Below, piece after piece: positions 63,532 through 64,000 of a stretch of 64,000 nt of DNA. The first letter of the stretch is position 1. Every line of letters begins with the position of its first letter. Position numbers and translations under genes: made by a program. Source of the DNA: an uncultured Agathobacter sp. (GTDB lineage: Bacteria; Bacillota; Clostridia; Lachnospirales; Lachnospiraceae); NCBI GenBank assembly GCA_945910395.1, contig CAMDYX010000006.1:1-64000 (forward strand), read 5' to 3'. The notes below the pieces were generated by a model. The model was not told the origin of the DNA. It made no database searches and saw only the letters and a program-made list of their open reading frames with translations.

Positions 63532-64000
63532 TTATTTCTCCTTATTCTGATATGTCTTTTTCAGCGTCACTCTGTCAATTTTTCCATTTGCAGTAAGTGG
63601 CATGCTCTCCAACTGTAAAATACGATTTGGAATCATATAGCGGGGAAGCTTCTCTTTTAGCGTTGCTGTCAGCTCCTTCTCAGTGATGCTTCCCACATAG
63701 TATAATACAATTTTACCCTTAATCTCATCATAAATGCAACCGGAAAGATCAATTCCCTCCAACATATTTACATTGGCCTCGATTTCTCCGAGCTCAATCC
63801 TGTGTCCCATATGCTTAATCTGGTAATCTTTTCTGGACACAAAAACAAGCTCTCCCCGTTCGTTGTATTTTCCAAGATCTCCGGTGCGGTAAATCAGCTC
63901 CGGATAAGCTGTATTTAATGGATTCTGAACAAATACTTCATTGGTCTTTTCCCAGTTATTGTAATAGCCAAGGGTAAGTGAGGTTCCGCGAATACAAATC
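63532..64000 (-). CDS. Adenylation-domain enzyme, 3' end only (DltA/NRPS-like)
   Basis: The frame runs in from the right edge. IYRTGDLGKYNERGELVFV, SRKDYQIKHMGHRIELGEIE and the catalytic lysine region YMIPNRILQLESMPLTANGKIDR are the A7, A8 and A10 motifs of adenylating enzymes. The N-terminal core and substrate pocket are outside the window, so the amino or fatty acid used cannot be told. The Sfp-type PPTase in the window would fit a carrier-protein partner. Confidence 0.82.
   Translation of the reverse strand, partial: ICIRGTSLTLGYYNNWEKTNEVFVQNPLNTAYPELIYRTGDLGKYNERGELVFVSRKDYQIKHMGHRIELGEIEANVNMLEGIDLSGCIYDEIKGKIVLYYVGSITEKELTATLKEKLPRYMIPNRILQLESMPLTANGKIDRVTLKKTYQNKEK

Overview
The window looks like chromosome from a member of the Lachnospiraceae (Clostridium cluster XIVa). 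The support is a tryptophan T-box leader, SipW-type secretion signals, a very large cell-surface starch enzyme, low-to-moderate GC and genes packed on one strand. Nearly every gene is on the minus strand; the AraC-type regulator near 55.5 kb is the exception. No tRNA, rRNA, phage or CRISPR locus was seen. Placement at species level is not possible from the sequence alone.

Layout. 1-330: the start of a type III toxin-antitoxin locus (tandem-repeat RNA, terminator, 5' end of the toxin gene). 351-7930: a complete tryptophan operon in the order trpE-G-C-F-B-A-D behind a promoter and a T-box. 8136-12498: radical SAM, PilZ, SDR, thymidine kinase and a second TrpB-like enzyme. 12750-21361: a glycoside block with GH36 alpha-galactosidase, GPH transporter, glycosyltransferase-like protein, GH2 enzyme and TetR regulator. 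21678-27107: a multi-domain wall-associated alpha-amylase. 27368-29367: C69 peptidase plus an unknown partner. 29637-46552: a surface-pilus region with a signal peptidase-sortase B fusion, SipW-type secreted proteins, two class C sortases, an LPXTG major pilin, a large VWA tip protein and a SARP/BTAD regulator. 46652-51796: arabinose catabolism (araB, araA, transaldolase, araD), with araR at 56.4-57.5 kb. 52-64 kb: HD-GYP protein, MATE pump, metF, greA, Sfp-type PPTase, uppP, DegV protein, exonuclease, lipoprotein and the end of an adenylating enzyme.

Three signals stand out. (1) A family of about 180-bp inverted-repeat elements occurs as nine full copies and at least four relics. The two arms of each copy change together, and a GNRA tetraloop is kept. 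One copy sits inside an older relic flanked by an 8-bp duplication. (2) Three promoters in the pilus region carry GTGTGAC-type heptamer pairs at 11-bp period, 8-9 bp before a -10 box. This is the architecture of SARP operators, and a SARP-like regulator with a degenerate GGDEF-like C-terminus is encoded next door. (3) A SipW-type signal peptidase fused to a class B sortase is preceded by a 9-bp minisatellite abutting its ribosome-binding site, which suggests length-dependent expression. A five-unit, 75-bp palindromic array before the transaldolase gene is also unexplained.

Together the genes describe a gut-type saccharolytic anaerobe: starch, galactoside and arabinose use, its own tryptophan synthesis, and an adhesive pilus that may be tied to cyclic-dinucleotide signalling (PilZ, HD-GYP and the GGDEF-like regulator are all in the window).
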